Shown in pieces: positions 1 to 11,745 of a stretch of DNA of 64,000 nucleotides (positions are counted from its first letter, which is position 1; every line of letters starts with the position of its first letter). The notes below the pieces were generated by a model, which searched no databases, was not told where the DNA came from, and saw only the letters and a list, made by a program, of their open reading frames with translations. The DNA lies in assembly GCA_950097015.1 (NCBI GenBank), contig CATNEN010000029.1, positions 2,920,001-2,984,000 of the forward strand. Reading direction: 5' to 3'. The position numbers and the translations under genes were made by a program. This DNA comes from Macrostomum hystrix (lineage: Eukaryota > Platyhelminthes > Macrostomidae).

Positions 1-111
1 GTTTGGTGCGATTTGGTTGAGCGGTTTCGGCGTCTATAAAGACAAAAGGTTGCACACACACAGACAGACACACACACACACAGACAGAGTTTTCACTTTT
101 ATATATATAGA
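1..111 (-). mobile_element. 5' end of a Helitron copy, continuing outside the window
   Basis: On the minus strand this begins at 111 with TCTATATATATAAAAGTG, the usual Helitron 5' start (TC, then an AT-rich stretch). It then runs through a CTGT/GT-rich stretch into a segment nearly identical to 3590-3690. Only the first 111 bases are in the window. Its first base directly abuts the CTAG 3' end of the Helitron at 112-3690, so the two copies lie tail to head. Confidence 0.7.
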
Positions 112-597
112 CTAGCTTTTTTTTGCCCGTTGTTTTTGGGGCAGAAATTTAAAGCAAAGCAGTAAGCAATTCACGTCTCTGTATTAACTTTATAGTGAAG
201 GTCACCATTTATTTAAGTGAATTTATTTAAGTGAAATGAAAAGTGAAGAGTTTGTTTAAGGGCGTTTTAAGTAAAAAATAAGTGAAAAGTTTGTCCAAAC
301 AGCCCCTCTTGATTACTTCTTTAGAAACATGTCTCTTAGCCACTCCTCTATACAGTCAGTGGCAGATCCAGGAATTTTGTTTTGGGGCGGTCTGTCAGGG
401 GAGCGCCATGAGAATCACAGAGGGGGTGCCAGCGGCCGAAAAAGGGCGCCAGGAGCCAAGAAAGGGCGCCAGCGGCTGAAAAACGGGAGCCAGCGGCTGA
501 AAAAGGGGCGCCAGCGGCCGAAAAGGGGCGCCAGTGCTGCGACTGGCGCCCCTGGTGGGGGCATCTTATTACCATGATTAAAATTTAGGGGGGCGAC

Positions 598-1855
598 TAG
601 GGATGCCAACCGGTTTTAAAACCGGTTTAAAAAAACCGGTTTTTAGCAGGAAAACCGGTTCTAAAAAAACCGTTTTTTTTGTCCGGTTTTTTGACGGTTT
701 TTAATGGGTTTTTTATTTTAATTATGTCTCACAGAGTCACAATTTTTGCACTTTGGAGAAAAAATAACTGGCAACAAAAGTCCTCAACTGCAACTGCAAG
801 TATGCTCAACTCTGGAGAGTCGCATTGGCCGTGAACTGGAGTTCCTTCGCATTGCGCATCAGCGGGGAACACTGCTGACACAGCTTTTTGATAAGCTTCT
901 ACTAATTCCGCCAACAAGTGTTGAAGCCGAGCGGTCATTTTCTGCTAGTGGTCTTTTTCTATCAAAGGTCAGGTCCCGCGGTTGTCAGACAGGACACTGT
1001 CCCGGCTGATTATGCTTCGTCACTATTTTTTGAAGTGATTTTTCTGAATTTAGTAAAGAGTAAAGACTATATTTATGCAGTGTTGGGCATTGTTAGTAGA
1101 TTTTTCTAACTTCGTTAAGTTAACAAGCGTTAACAAAAAACTTTAACTTTAACTTCAACTTTAGTTAACTTTAAAAAAAATAAATTTAACTTCGTTAATA
1201 AAAGTTAAAAGTTAAATTTACTCAAATTTTGTCCTGAATATATTAAGCTGCACCATAGTACCCGTATTTTCCATTTGCCCTTTCATACTGGTTCTGATTC
1301 CTGAATTGGAATAACTCTGCTTCTGGAGCTTATCGTGAACTTTCTCGTGAAAAGGCTCATAGTCATTGACTCGTTATGTAAAAAATTAACCCGGAAGCAA
1401 AAAAAGCTTCCTAGATTTGTAAATGTCTCATAAATATGTTAACGGACCAAGCCAATTGTTAAATTGAAAAAGGGTACCGAAAATTCGTTAAAAAGTTAAC
1501 CCGAAAAAAATTAACTTAGGTCCATTAACTTTTAAGAAAAAACTTAACGCTTATTAACGCTTATTAACTTTTTAACGCTTTTTAACGGACCATTATTTAG
1601 ACCGAATTAGAATTCGCTAATTCTGTTGCGCCCAAATTTTGGCAGCCATTATTGTACAATTTTATTTGTCATTAATAAATAAGTGAAATCGAAGTTTATT
1701 TTCTGTTAAAATTAGTAATATCTGTGTATCTATCTATCTTCTATGCGTATTTAGTGCTTTTTTAAAAACTTGGCACACAAACCGGTTTTCTTATAAAAGG
1801 CGGTTTTCAAACCGGTTAACCGGTTTTCAAAAAGGGCCGGTTTTTGGCATCTCTA
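598..1855 (+). mobile_element. Inner hAT element nested in another hAT
   Basis: Ends are TAGGGATGCC on the left and TAGAGATGCC on the right (reverse complement), flanked by a perfect 8-bp duplication GGGGCGAC at 590-597 and 1856-1863. AACCGGTTTT motifs are repeated just inside both ends, as expected for subterminal transposase-binding repeats. It carries a hAT transposase C-terminal remnant (746-1009). The stretch from about 1085 to 1600 is dominated by GTTAAC and TTAACTTT repeats and may itself be an insertion, because it opens with CAGTGTTGGGCA, a hAT-like end. No matching right end was found for that inner block. Confidence 0.8.
746..1009 (+). pseudogene. hAT transposase C-terminal remnant
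   Basis: The translated segment contains the hAT C-terminal dimerisation signature: the run LLIPPTSVEAERSFSASG followed by LFLSKVRSR. This matches the family pattern of a short hydrophobic run, then S-x-x-x-E-R-x-F-S. Only about 70 residues of the domain remain. The RNase H-like catalytic core and the BED zinc finger are missing, and the frame ends soon after the motif. It is a fossil fragment inside the inner hAT element and cannot encode an active enzyme. Confidence 0.8.
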
Positions 1856-2046
1856 GGGGCGACTGCCCCCCCGCCCCCCCTAAATCTGCCTCTGTATACA
1901 GTATGCATGTACACGCGTATACATAAGGAAAATAGCCATGGCATAACAATAACAATGTCAAAGAAACAAAATTAAACTGTTTCAGAGTTCAGAGTTAGAC
2001 AGGTCAAGGTCAATTCGTGACTACTTTTCTATTAATTGCTTGCGAG

Positions 2047-3096
2047 TCACCTCAAGGCCTGGGGATACACCATATTCCTCGTTCTTCCCCTTGGTGCGAA
2101 AATGAATAGGCCAGCTGGAGTTCCAACACGGGAGCAGGCGACATAAAGCTGCCCATGCGAGAAGCAAGGAGTCTCCAGGTTGATGCCAGCCACCTTCAGC
2201 GACTGTCCCTGAGCCTTGTTAATAGTCATCGCAAAGCACACTCTCACAGGGAACTGCAGTCGCTTGAACTGAAATGGCAGGTCCGTGGGGATAATTGGAA
2301 TCCGGGAACGAACACAGACTCTCCTCTGCCAGATCCAGTCATTATCGTGGCCTCAATCACGTGTGGGAAGAGCCGCCTGACTATCAGTCTGGTGCCGTTA
2401 CACAGCCTTGGCGCATTCAGGTTGCGGAGGAGCATAATTGGTGCCCCAACTTTCAGCTGCAAGTTGTGCGATGGAGTTCCAGGAGGATCTAGAGAGTTCA
2501 GAAACTCAACAGGATACTCCACAGCGGTGTCATCAGTCAACGTTGTATCAATTGACTTGTAGGTGAAAACTGCACCTGGCAACTCCTGAAGCAGTTGGTA
2601 GTTAATTTCGTTGGCGGCATCATTTCTAGGACACAGAATTGCCCTCTCTGACAGCCAGTCAACGTCAGCATATCGAACCATTAGGTTCGGGTAAACTTTT
2701 GCCTTGAGCTCCTGCACTGACTGCACAATGGTTCCGATTGTAGCGATCGATGACTGCCCATCCTCGGTGCTAATCTCCAGCAGACCATTGCCGATTCGCA
2801 ATAGATTGGCAGAGAACTCATGAGCTGTTTCGTCTCCTTGAATTGTAGCTCTCATGTTTTGTTCGTAGGTGCAACTTCACAACCGATGGCCACAGGTGAG
2901 ATGATTTTAGGCAAGCATTAATCTCATCAGCAGGAGTGCCACGCGGAATCACAGGCAGCGTCTGTCTAAAGTCTCCAGACAGCAGCAGAGTGACACCACC
3001 CATCAGTTGATCGCCAGCCTCTCTCTTTCTTCTATCCCAGGCTGGCTGGAGAGAAATATCGACCGGAGAGCCCTGCGCACTGGGACGCCACCGCAC
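2047..3096 (-). pseudogene. Helitron PIF1-like helicase, C-terminal part, frameshifted
   Basis: Three consecutive minus-strand pieces make up the C-terminal half of a Helitron-type PIF1 helicase: 3096-2818, 2855-2244 and 2247-2047. Visible motifs are LLLSGDFRQTLPVIPRG (motif III region), SERAILCPRNDAANEIN, KVGAPIMLLRNL, and near the end FAMTINKAQGQSL (motif V) with LYVACSRVG (motif VI). The pieces are joined by two frame changes, near 2845 and 2248. The nucleotide-binding Walker A and B motifs and the Rep/HUH nuclease that should precede this part are absent. It belongs to the Helitron at 112-3690. Confidence 0.85.
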
Positions 3097-3690
3097 TCAC
3101 CGCACTCAGTCTCAGTGCTGCTTGGGGGCCAGTAGACAGTCTAGGGGTTTGGGCTGTGTACATTCACGGCTTGAAATGCAATGTACAGTCTGGGGCTTCG
3201 GCGCCCGGGGAAGGGAGGGGGTGGCTGTAATAAAATTTGGCCCGCAGAGTGGCGTTGAGGGGAGTGAGGGGAGGGGAGTGAGGGAAGTGAGGGGAGTTGG
3301 GGTGGCTGTCCTCGGAAAACAAAAAGTGACTCACTTTGAGATGATGCAGCTTTGCTCTGGATTGAGTAGAGATGTTCAAAATTGACAGCATTGTTGGAAA
3401 ACATGTAAAGTGTAAGTGAATCAAATTTGGAGAAAATCTGACAAAGTGGGGCGACGATATGTCGAATTGAGTGATTTTTTGACGATTTTTGAGCAGTTTT
3501 TTGCACTTTTGAGCAGGAAGGAAATGATTTTTCGGGAATTTGAGTAGCCTATTGCACTCAGCGTAGGTGGTTTTAGGTATGTGCAAAGTTTGGTGCGATT
3601 TGGTTGAGCGGTTTCGGCGTCTATAAAGACAAAAGGTTGCACACACACAGACAGACAGACAGACAGAGTTTTCACTTTTATATATATAGA

Positions 3691-4377
3691 TGTTTGGCCA
3701 GTCAACGACTGTTCTATTTTTAGTATCATATTTTCATAATCATTCATTTTCATCAGAACGCAAGGCAAAGCCATAACACTTTTGCCCTTTTGGCCAATAA
3801 GAGAAGTAGCGAAAATTCCTTTGTCCGAATTACACTTATATTTGGAGTAAAAAGTATAGATAAATGATTATAATGTTACTTTCACACATATGTATGCAAT
3901 TGGAGGGAAGAACATTTGGAGGGTTCCGCTTGTATGAAATATGATTTCCAACCCACGAGATTTGCATACTGATTGAGTATCACGTTGAGTATAACATACT
4001 GCAGTAATGAGAGACAAGTCCCCTAGCCGCTTATTAAAATTTTGAAACAGCAAACTACAAGTGTAAAGTAAAAATACACTGACTTTTTATGTACTAACCT
4101 GGCAAATAATTGTTTCTACTATGAAATCACTAAAACACATTTACCACACACAAAATTAATCAAAAATGGCATTGTTTTTATCAAAAAAACCGGATTATTC
4201 TATAAAAAAACCTCAGCGATACCTTCGACAGTAATAAGTGGATGCATTTTAGCATAACAAAAAAAAATTGATGTTAATTCGGATTGCTAATCTAGTCAAG
4301 TAAAAGAAGATTTGGTTAGATTAGCAATCCGTCGCATGTCTGCTCCGCCATTGCAAATAACATAGTCTATGGCCGGA
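3691..4377. other. Intergenic DNA between Helitron and PGM3 3' end
   Basis: AT-rich sequence without a convincing exon. A perfect inverted repeat lies at 4280-4294 and 4317-4331 (arms CGGATTGCTAATCTA, 22-base loop), about 50 bases downstream of the PGM3 stop codon. No clear AATAAA was found on the minus strand here. Confidence 0.5.
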
Positions 4378-7300
4378 TCACTCGATGGCAGGCATTGGCC
4401 CCACACCCGCTGCCAGCTGATAGACAGCTCCGGCCACGTCCAAGGCTAGTTGGTCGGCCAGCTCTCTAGTGGCGCCCTCGGCGTAAACCCGGACAACGTC
4501 CTCCGTGCCAGATGGTCGGACAAATGCTCGGCCGCGGTTGGTTGCCGACACCAGCGCGTCAATAGCCTGCTGAAGGCCGTCTGGCAGCACGCAGCGCCTC
4601 TCAGCATCGGTTGTGGTCACTGCGGACCGGTTGGCAACCGACACCTTCAGCTGACGGCTGGGCAGGTCCGTGTAGCAGGCGTTCCAGTCGGCTGCGCCCC
4701 AGCCGGCCTCGGCCAGGGCGTGCTCCACCAGCAGCAGCACCGAGACGGCGTCTCCCACCTCAACGGGTTGACGATGGGTGATCAGGCGGTAGTGAACTTC
4801 GCATCAGGTTTTATAGAAAATGATAGTAACCTTTCAGGACTGAATCCTAGCTCCTAATAATACGAGTATTCTTTGATTTCATGTGGTCAGAGCTACTGAC
4901 TTATGACCGAGTGGTCGCGAGTTCGAATCTCAGTTCTATGGAAATAGCTCATGTATTTCTTTACCTATAGTGCTTTAGTTTAGCCAGCTGTAAAATCTGT
5001 CTCAGCACTAACTGAGGGTAGGGATTTTGGTAGGTGTGGAGGCCTCCTCAGTTTACAGACTGAGCAGCTGGCTCAATTGGGGCAGGTGTAATTAATTATT
5101 ATTCTTAATATTGATCACAATATTCCAAAGCTATGCCTTACCGTCTCATTAATCAAGTCCATCACCAGGCGCAGCTCTGTAGCCGCTTCTCGCTTATCGT
5201 CGCCGTCGCCCTCAGCGGCTGCCAGAATGGCAGACCTGGCCCGTTCGCTAAACAGCACGGTGCCGTGTCCGTTGGCTTCGAAATAAACGCCAATGTCGTA
5301 ATCCTTGGCCCGCCGGTGCAGATGCTTCACTCCGGTTGGCACGCAGGCCACATCGACCCCCAGCTGCTCAGACAGGTAGCGAGTGGACTCGGCATTGGCG
5401 TAGGCCGTCTGCACCAGCCCGGTGTTCAGCTGCAGGCCGGCTGCTCGCGTGCGGCCAATCAGGTAGCCCGCGATCAGGGCCGCTTGCTTGTCCCCGTCCA
5501 GCATCTGCCAATGGGGTGGAGCCGGCCCCTTCATGATATTCCCAAATCTATCAGCCTGTCTATCCCCCACATCTATCAGCCTGTCTATCCCCCACATCTA
5601 TCAGCCTGTCTATCCCCCCCACATCTATCAGCCTGTCTATCCCCCTCCCCCACATCTATCAGCCTGTCTATCCCCCTCCCCCACATCTATCAGCCTGTCT
5701 ATCCCCCTCCCCCACATCTATCAGCCTGTCTATCCCCCACATCTATCAGCCTGTCTATCCCCCACATCTATCAGCCTGTCTATCCCCCACATTTATCAGA
5801 CTGTCTATCTCCCACATATAAATTTGAATTTATATGGTAAAAAAGAAGTTTTACCTGAAAATGACCAGCCGAATCCCTATAAAAATAGATAATTCTATCA
5901 GCGTCGCCGTCAAACGATGCCCAACGCTGGCAGCGCTGGAATTCGAGTCCACGACCTTCCGGGAAGCGCATTTGTACTTTTACGAAATCGGCGCCGCACC
6001 TAGTTTTTTTGTGAGAAAGACTGGTTTAAGGAATACTTTGGGCTGGGATCGAACTCCAGACCTCTCGGTTAATAAATGCAAAGACAAGCATATGTACAAA
6101 TACGCACCTGTAGTTCAGCCGGCCCTCGCCCTGATTATGCACAACCAGGCGCAGGTGGCTGCCCAACAGTGGAGCCAGCTGAGCCAGCGCCCCGGCTCCC
6201 ACGCCGTTGGCGGCGTCGATGTGTACACAGCGGGCGTCGCCGCTGACGCCTACGCCGCGTCGTTCTCGTCGTTCAGCTAGCCGGACAAAGGCTCCGGCGA
6301 GTTTCTCGGCGTAGCCGTCCAGACTAGGCCTTCCGTAGGCCGGGTTGTTAGTGCAGGCCACAATGTAGTGCAGCTGTGGCGTGGTCAGCTCGCCCAGCAG
6401 CTCCGGCACCGCAGGCGAGTAGTCGTCATCGGCGTCGCCTTCTTCGCCGCCGGCCTCAACAATGGGATTGCAGGCGCGAACGCCGGCGGCGACAGCCTCG
6501 GCTAGGCCGGGCGATGATTGGCGGGAGTCGTGGCCAATCAGAACGCGACCGGGCCTGCGATGGAAGAAAGGCGTGGTGATGACTAATTCTTATATTTAAA
6601 ATTTTTCTATCCCTTACTTATCCCTAACAGTAGCGTAGCGACGATTTTTGTCAAGGGGGTGGGGGGTTTGGGGGCGCCACTATGGCCACTACTCGTACTA
6701 GTGCGCGCCACATGGTTTCGTCAGACAATTAGGCCGGTGGCTACGCCCCTGACTCCCTAAAGAGCTACAAAGACGATCGATTCCCATTAATAAATAAATA
6801 ATCTAAAATCCTATATCCTAAAAAGAAATTGACCCTCGATTCGAAATCCACGATTCCAGATCCTGATTTATCTAAGATAAAACATGGATTCTAAATCCCT
6901 ATCACTAAACAGTGATCCTCAATTAAAAAATAATCCCTATTTTTTTTACTTTTCTTTTGATTTTTCAATCCTTAATCTGAAAAACGAACCATCTTTTTAA
7001 GTCTTACCTATTTTAATATTAATCCTCAATTCCAAATCTAAAATCCATCCTTAACTCTAAATCCCCGATTACTGAATTTTCTGTTTATTTGAAAATATCA
7101 TATCGTCAGAGATTGATAATAAATCATAAATCCCCGATTCCTTAATTGTAATCTCCGTGCCTCACCTGGCCACAAACTGAGCCGTAGTGACAGCCCGGCT
7201 GTCGTGAAGGGTGCTGAGGAGGACGTGCAGGTGATTGCGCAACTCGGTGTCTAGAGCATTCACCAAGCCGCTGGCCACGGGCTCCCACTCCACCGGCAGC

Positions 7301-7617
7301 ATGTCGCCATTGGGCTCCACCAGTTTCACGCCGTTGTCCTGCTCCGGATTGTGGCTGGCCGTCACCATAACGCCCACAGTTTGACCGTTGAGGGCGCGAG
7401 ACCGCAGGGCGGCAAGCACGCCCATGCGGAACATGATGTAGTCCATCTGGCCGGCGTCCGCGCGCATTCGAAAGCCGGCCGTGCCATAGGTCACGTGACC
7501 GTGAAGCTGCGGATGCCGGTATTTGCCGCCGGCCGCCGAGTGGCAAACGGACTTCACCAGAGCGTCGACTGAGGCTGGCGCTGGCAGCACCGCCGAGTTT
7601 CTGTGCGATGAGGCCGA
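4378..7617 (-). CDS. PGM3: Phosphoacetylglucosamine mutase (5' exon not found)
   Basis: This enzyme interconverts GlcNAc-6-phosphate and GlcNAc-1-phosphate in cytosolic UDP-GlcNAc synthesis. Five phase-consistent minus-strand exons were derived: 7617-7166, 6554-6108, 5999-5855, 5504-5142 and 4758-4378 (595 codons plus stop). Signatures in order: YGTAGFR; VMVTASHNPEQDNGVKL with the phosphorylated serine; LTTPQLHYIV; FDGDADR metal loop; TGVKHLH and YFEANGHGT; and RPSGTEDVVRVYAE phosphate loop near the C-terminus. These are diagnostic for the AGM1 branch of phosphohexomutases. The first resolved exon opens at a CTTTCAG acceptor with no ATG before YGTAGFR, so the start codon must lie in an upstream exon, perhaps beyond the 28-bp array. 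Intron 1 holds a MITE, intron 3 a 25-bp array, and intron 4 a decayed SINE. Confidence 0.92.
4877..5110 (+). mobile_element. Decayed tRNA-derived SINE in PGM3 intron 4
   Basis: A B-box-like GAGTTCGAATCTC at about 4918-4930 is followed by a CCAGCTGTAAAAT segment resembling the conserved SINE centre seen at 46002-46220. The sequence ends in an AT-rich tail (TTATTATTCTTAATATT). It is antisense to PGM3. The A box is degenerate, so the 5' border is approximate. Confidence 0.5.
5551..5815. repeat. 25-bp minisatellite in PGM3 intron 3
   Basis: About ten units built on CATCTATCAGCCTGTCTATC followed by 4-8 C-rich bases. The array begins about 40 bases after the exon 3 donor (5854/5855) and stops about 45 bases before the exon 4 acceptor, so it makes up most of the intron. 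Confidence 0.9.
6628..6752. mobile_element. Short hAT-like MITE in PGM3 intron 1
   Basis: Ends are CAGTAGCGTAGC on the left and CAGGGGCGTAGCC on the right (reverse complement). Flanks match in 7 of 8 bases (ATCCCTAA and CTCCCTAA). The ends are shared with the element at 23709-23869, so this looks like a small non-autonomous hAT family. The interior is G-rich with no coding capacity. Confidence 0.6.
6753..7140. other. PGM3 intron 1, remaining sequence
   Basis: AT-rich sequence with loosely repeated AAATCC/GATTCC words (such as TCCTAAATC and CGATTCC). It looks like the remains of an old short tandem repeat. No exon or other feature was seen. Confidence 0.4.
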
Positions 7618-7659
7618 CTGAAAGCACGAGGCGAATTAGCGCTGATTTTCACTTAAGAT

Positions 7660-10600
7660 GACGGAATGTCTGGAGACAGGCACTGGTTGACAGATAAGAG
7701 TTGACTGATGTTGATTGACAGATAGGATTTGACTGATGTTGATTGACAGATAGGATTTGACTGATGTTGATTGACAGATAGGATTTGACTGATTTTGACT
7801 GACAGATAGGATTTGACTGATTTTGACCGACAGATAAGAGTTGAATGATGTTGACTGACAGATAGGATTTGACTGATGTTGATTGACAGATAGGATTTGA
7901 CTAATGTTGATTGACAGATAGGATTTGACTGATGTTGATTGACAGATAGGATTTGACTGATGTTGATTGACAGATAGGATTTGACTGATGTTGATTGACA
8001 GATAGGATTTGACTGATGTTGATTGACAGATAGGATTTGACTGATTTTGACTGACAGATAGGATTTGACTGATGTTGATTGACAGATAGGATTTGACTGA
8101 TGTTGATTGACAGATAGGATTTGACTGATGTTGATTGACAGATAGGATTTGACTGATTTTGACTGACAGATAGGATTTGACTGATTTTGACCGACAGATA
8201 AGAGTTGAATGATGTTGACTGACAGATAGGATTTGACTGATGTTGATTGATAGATAGGATTTGACTGATGTTGATTGATAGATAGGATTTGACTGATGTT
8301 GATTGACAGATAGGTTTTGACTGATGTTGATTGACAGATAGGATTTGACTGATGTTGATTGACAGATAGGATTCGACTGATGTTGATTGACAGATAGGAT
8401 TTGACTGATGTTGATTGACAGATAGGATTTGACTGATGTTGATTGATAGATAGGATTTGACTGATGTTGATTGATAGATAGGATTTGACTGATGTTGATT
8501 GACAGATAGGATTTGACTGATGTTGATTGACAGATAGGATTTGACTGATGTTGATTGACAGATAGGATTTGACTGATTTTGACTGACAGATAGGATTTGA
8601 CTGATTTTGACCGACAGATAAGAGTTGAATGATGTTGATTGACAGATAGGATTTGACTGATTTTGACTGACAGATAGGATTTGACTGATGTTGACTGACA
8701 GATAAGAGTTGAATGATGTTGACTGACAGATAGGATTTGACTGATTTTGACTGACAGATAGGATTTGACTGATGTTGATTGACAGATAGGATTTGACTGA
8801 TGTTGATTGACAGATAGGATTTGACTGATGTTGATTGACAGATAGGATTTGACTGATGTTGATTGACAGATAGGATTTGACTGATTTTGACCTGACAGAT
8901 AAGAGTTGAATGATGTTGATTGACAGATAGGATTTGACTGATGTTGATTGACAGATAGGATTTGACTGATGTTGATTGACAGATAGGATTTGACTGATTT
9001 TGACTGACAGATAGGATTTGACTGATGTTGATTGACAGATAGGATTTGACTGATGTTGATTGACAGATAGGATTTGACTGATGTTGATTGACAGATAGGA
9101 TTTGACTGATTTTGACTGACAGATAGGATTTGACTGATTTTGACCGACAGATAAGAGTTGAATGATGTTGACTGACAGATAGGATTTGACTGATGTTGAT
9201 TGATAGATAGGATTTGACTGATGTTGATTGATAGATAGGATTTGACTGATGTTGATTGACAGATAGGTTTTGACTGATGTTGATTGACAGATAGGATTTG
9301 ACTGATGTTGATTGACAGATAGGATTCGACTGATGTTGATTGACAGATAGGATTTGACTGATGTTGATTGACAGATAGGATTTGACTGATGTTGATTGAT
9401 AGATAGGATTTGACTGATGTTGATTGATAGATAGGATTTGACTGATGTTGATTGACAGATAGGATTTGACTGATGTTGATTGACAGATAGGATTTGACTG
9501 ATGTTGATTGACAGATAGGATTTGACTGATTTTGACTGACAGATAGGATTTGACTGATGTTGATTGACAGATAAGAGTCGAATGATGTTGATTGACAGAT
9601 AAGAGTTGAATGATGTTGATTGACAGATAGGAGTTGAATGATGTTGACTGACAGATAGGATTTGACTGATGTTGATTGACAGATAGGATTTGACTGATTT
9701 TGACTGACAGATAGGATTTGAATGATGTTGATTGACAGATAAGAGTTGAATGATGTTGATTGACAGATAGGATTTGACTGATGTTGATTGACAGATAAGA
9801 GTTGAATGATGTTGATTGACAGATAGGATTCGACTGATGTTGATTGACAGATAGGATTTGACTGATTTGACTGACAGATAGGATTTGACTGATGTTGATT
9901 GACAGATAGATTTGACTGATGTTGATTGACAGATAGGATTTGACTGATGTTGATTGACAGATAAGATTTGACTGATGTTGATTGACAGATAAGAGTTGAA
10001 TGATGTTGATTGACAGATAGGATTTGACTGATGTTGATTGACAGATAGGATTTGACTGATGTTGATTGACAGATAGGATTTGACTGATGTTGATTGACAG
10101 ATAGGATTTGACTGATGTTGATTGACAGATAGGATTTGACTGATGTTGATTGATAGATAGGATTTGACTGATGTTGATTGATAGATAGGATTTGACTGAT
10201 GTTGATTGACAGATAGGATTTGACTGATGTTGATTGACAGATAGGATTTGACTGATGTTGATTGACAGATAGGATTTGACTGATTTTGACTGACAGATAG
10301 GATTTGACTGATTTTGACCGACAGATAAGAGTTGAATGATGTTGATTGACAGATAGGATTTGACTGATTTTGACTGACAGATAGGATTTGACTGATGTTG
10401 ACTGACAGATAAGAGTTGAATGATGTTGACTGACAGATAGGATTTGACTGATTTTGACTGACAGATAAGAGTTGAATGATGTTGATTGACAGATAGGATT
10501 TGACTGATTTTGACTGACAGATAGGATTTGACTGATTTTGACTGACAGATAAGAGTTGAATGATGTTGACTGACAGATAGGATTTGACTGATGTTGATTG

Positions 10601-11205
10601 ACAGATAGGATTTGACTGATGTTGATTGACAGATAGGATTTGACTGATGTTGATTGATAGATAGGATTTGACTGATGTTGATTGATAGATAGGATTTGAC
10701 TGATGTTGATTGACAGATAGGATTTGACTGATGTTGATTGACAGATAGGATTTGACTGATGTTGATTGACAGATAGGATTCGACTGATGTTGATTGACAG
10801 ATAGGATTTGACTGATGTTGATTGACAGATAGGATTTGACTGATGTTGATTGACAGATAGGATTTGACTGATGTTGATTGACAGATAGGATTTGACTGAT
10901 GTTGATTGACAGATAGGATTTGACTGATGTTGATTGACAGATAGGATTTGACTGATGTTGATTGACAGATAGGATTTGACTGATGTTGATTGATAGATAG
11001 GATTTGACTGATGTTGATTGATAGATAGGATTTGACTGATGTTGATTGACAGATAGGTTTTGACTGATGTTGATTGACAGATAGGATTTGACTGATGTTG
11101 ATTGACAGATAGGATTCGACTGATGTTGATTGACAGATAGGATTTGACTGATGTTGATTGACAGATAGGATTTGACTGATGTTGATTGATAGATAGGATT
11201 TACTG
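7660..11205. repeat. Large 28-bp minisatellite array
   Basis: About 125 units of a 28-mer based on TTGACTGATGTTGATTGACA followed by GATAGGAT, with recurring variants (TAAGAGTTGAATGATG, GGATTCGAC, TAGGTTTTGAC, TTGATAGATAGG). The rare TAGGTTTTGA variant at 8311, 9264 and 11054 sits in the same variant context each time, so blocks of many units were copied as a whole (first spacing 953 bases). The 28-mer has few stop codons on the minus strand, which gives open frames of more than 1200 codons there; these are not genes. The array lies immediately 5' of the first resolved PGM3 exon. Confidence 0.95.
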
Positions 11206-11745
11206 ACAGATAGACACTGATTGACAGATGGGAACTGACAGACACTGATTGACAGATGGGAACTGACAGACACTGATTGACAGATGGGAACTGACAGACA
11301 CTGATTGACAGATGGGAACTGACAGACACTGATTGACAGATGGGAACTGACAGACACTGATTGACAGATGGGAACTGACAGACACTGATTGACAGATGGG
11401 AACTGACAGACACTGATTGACTGATGGGAACTGACAGACACTGATTGACAGATGGGAACTGACAGACACTGATTGACAGATGGGAACTGACAGACACTGA
11501 TTGACAGATGGGAACTGACAGACACTGATTGACAGATGGGAACTGACAGACACTGATTGACAGATGGGAACTGACAGACACTGATTGACAGATGGGAACT
11601 GACAGACACTGATTGACAGATGGGAACTGACAGACACTGATTGACTGATGGGAACTGACAGATGGGAACTGACAGACACTGATTGACAGATGGGAACTGA
11701 CAGACACTGATTGACAGATGGGAACTGACAGACACTGATTCACAG
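11206..11745. repeat. Second 28-bp array, different unit
   Basis: About 19 nearly identical units based on CTGATTGACAGATGGGAACT followed by GACAGACA. It shares the core ATTGACAGAT with the neighbouring array and probably derives from it by divergence and re-amplification. It is much more homogeneous than the neighbour. Confidence 0.95.

Larger units (their letters stand above)
357..1894. mobile_element. Outer hAT-type element, with target duplication
   Basis: Inverted ends are CAGTGGCAGATCCAGG on the left and, reverse-complemented, CAGAGGCAGATTTAGG on the right. A perfect 8-bp target duplication TATACAGT occurs at 349-356 and 1895-1902. Eight-base duplications and CAG...CTG ends are characteristic of hAT transposons. 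The left part holds GC-rich tandem units built on GGCGCCAGCGGC(T/C)GAAAA (about 420-545). No transposase of its own is recognisable. It is interrupted by a second hAT element at 598-1855. Confidence 0.8.
112..3690 (-). mobile_element. Decayed Helitron with nested hAT insertions
   Basis: The minus-strand 5' end is at 3690: TCTATATATATAAAAG preceded by A. The 3' end is at 112-115, CTAG followed by T. A short hairpin (GCCC at 125-128 pairing with GGGC at 139-142) lies 9 bases inside the CTAG end. Helitrons insert between A and T without target duplication and have exactly this end structure. Remains of a Helitron PIF1-like helicase lie inside on the same strand (2047-3096). The Rep nuclease domain and the helicase Walker A motif are not seen, so the copy is not autonomous. 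About 1.5 kb of its length is a later hAT insertion. Confidence 0.75.

Noticed and set aside
1079-1600. A third nested hAT element opening with CAGTGTTGGGCA
   Set aside because: No matching right end or 8-base duplication could be found, so it is only mentioned, not called.
3141-3774. Minus-strand frames in the Helitron 5' region
   Set aside because: No conserved domain; they overlap purine-rich sequence and the Helitron terminus.
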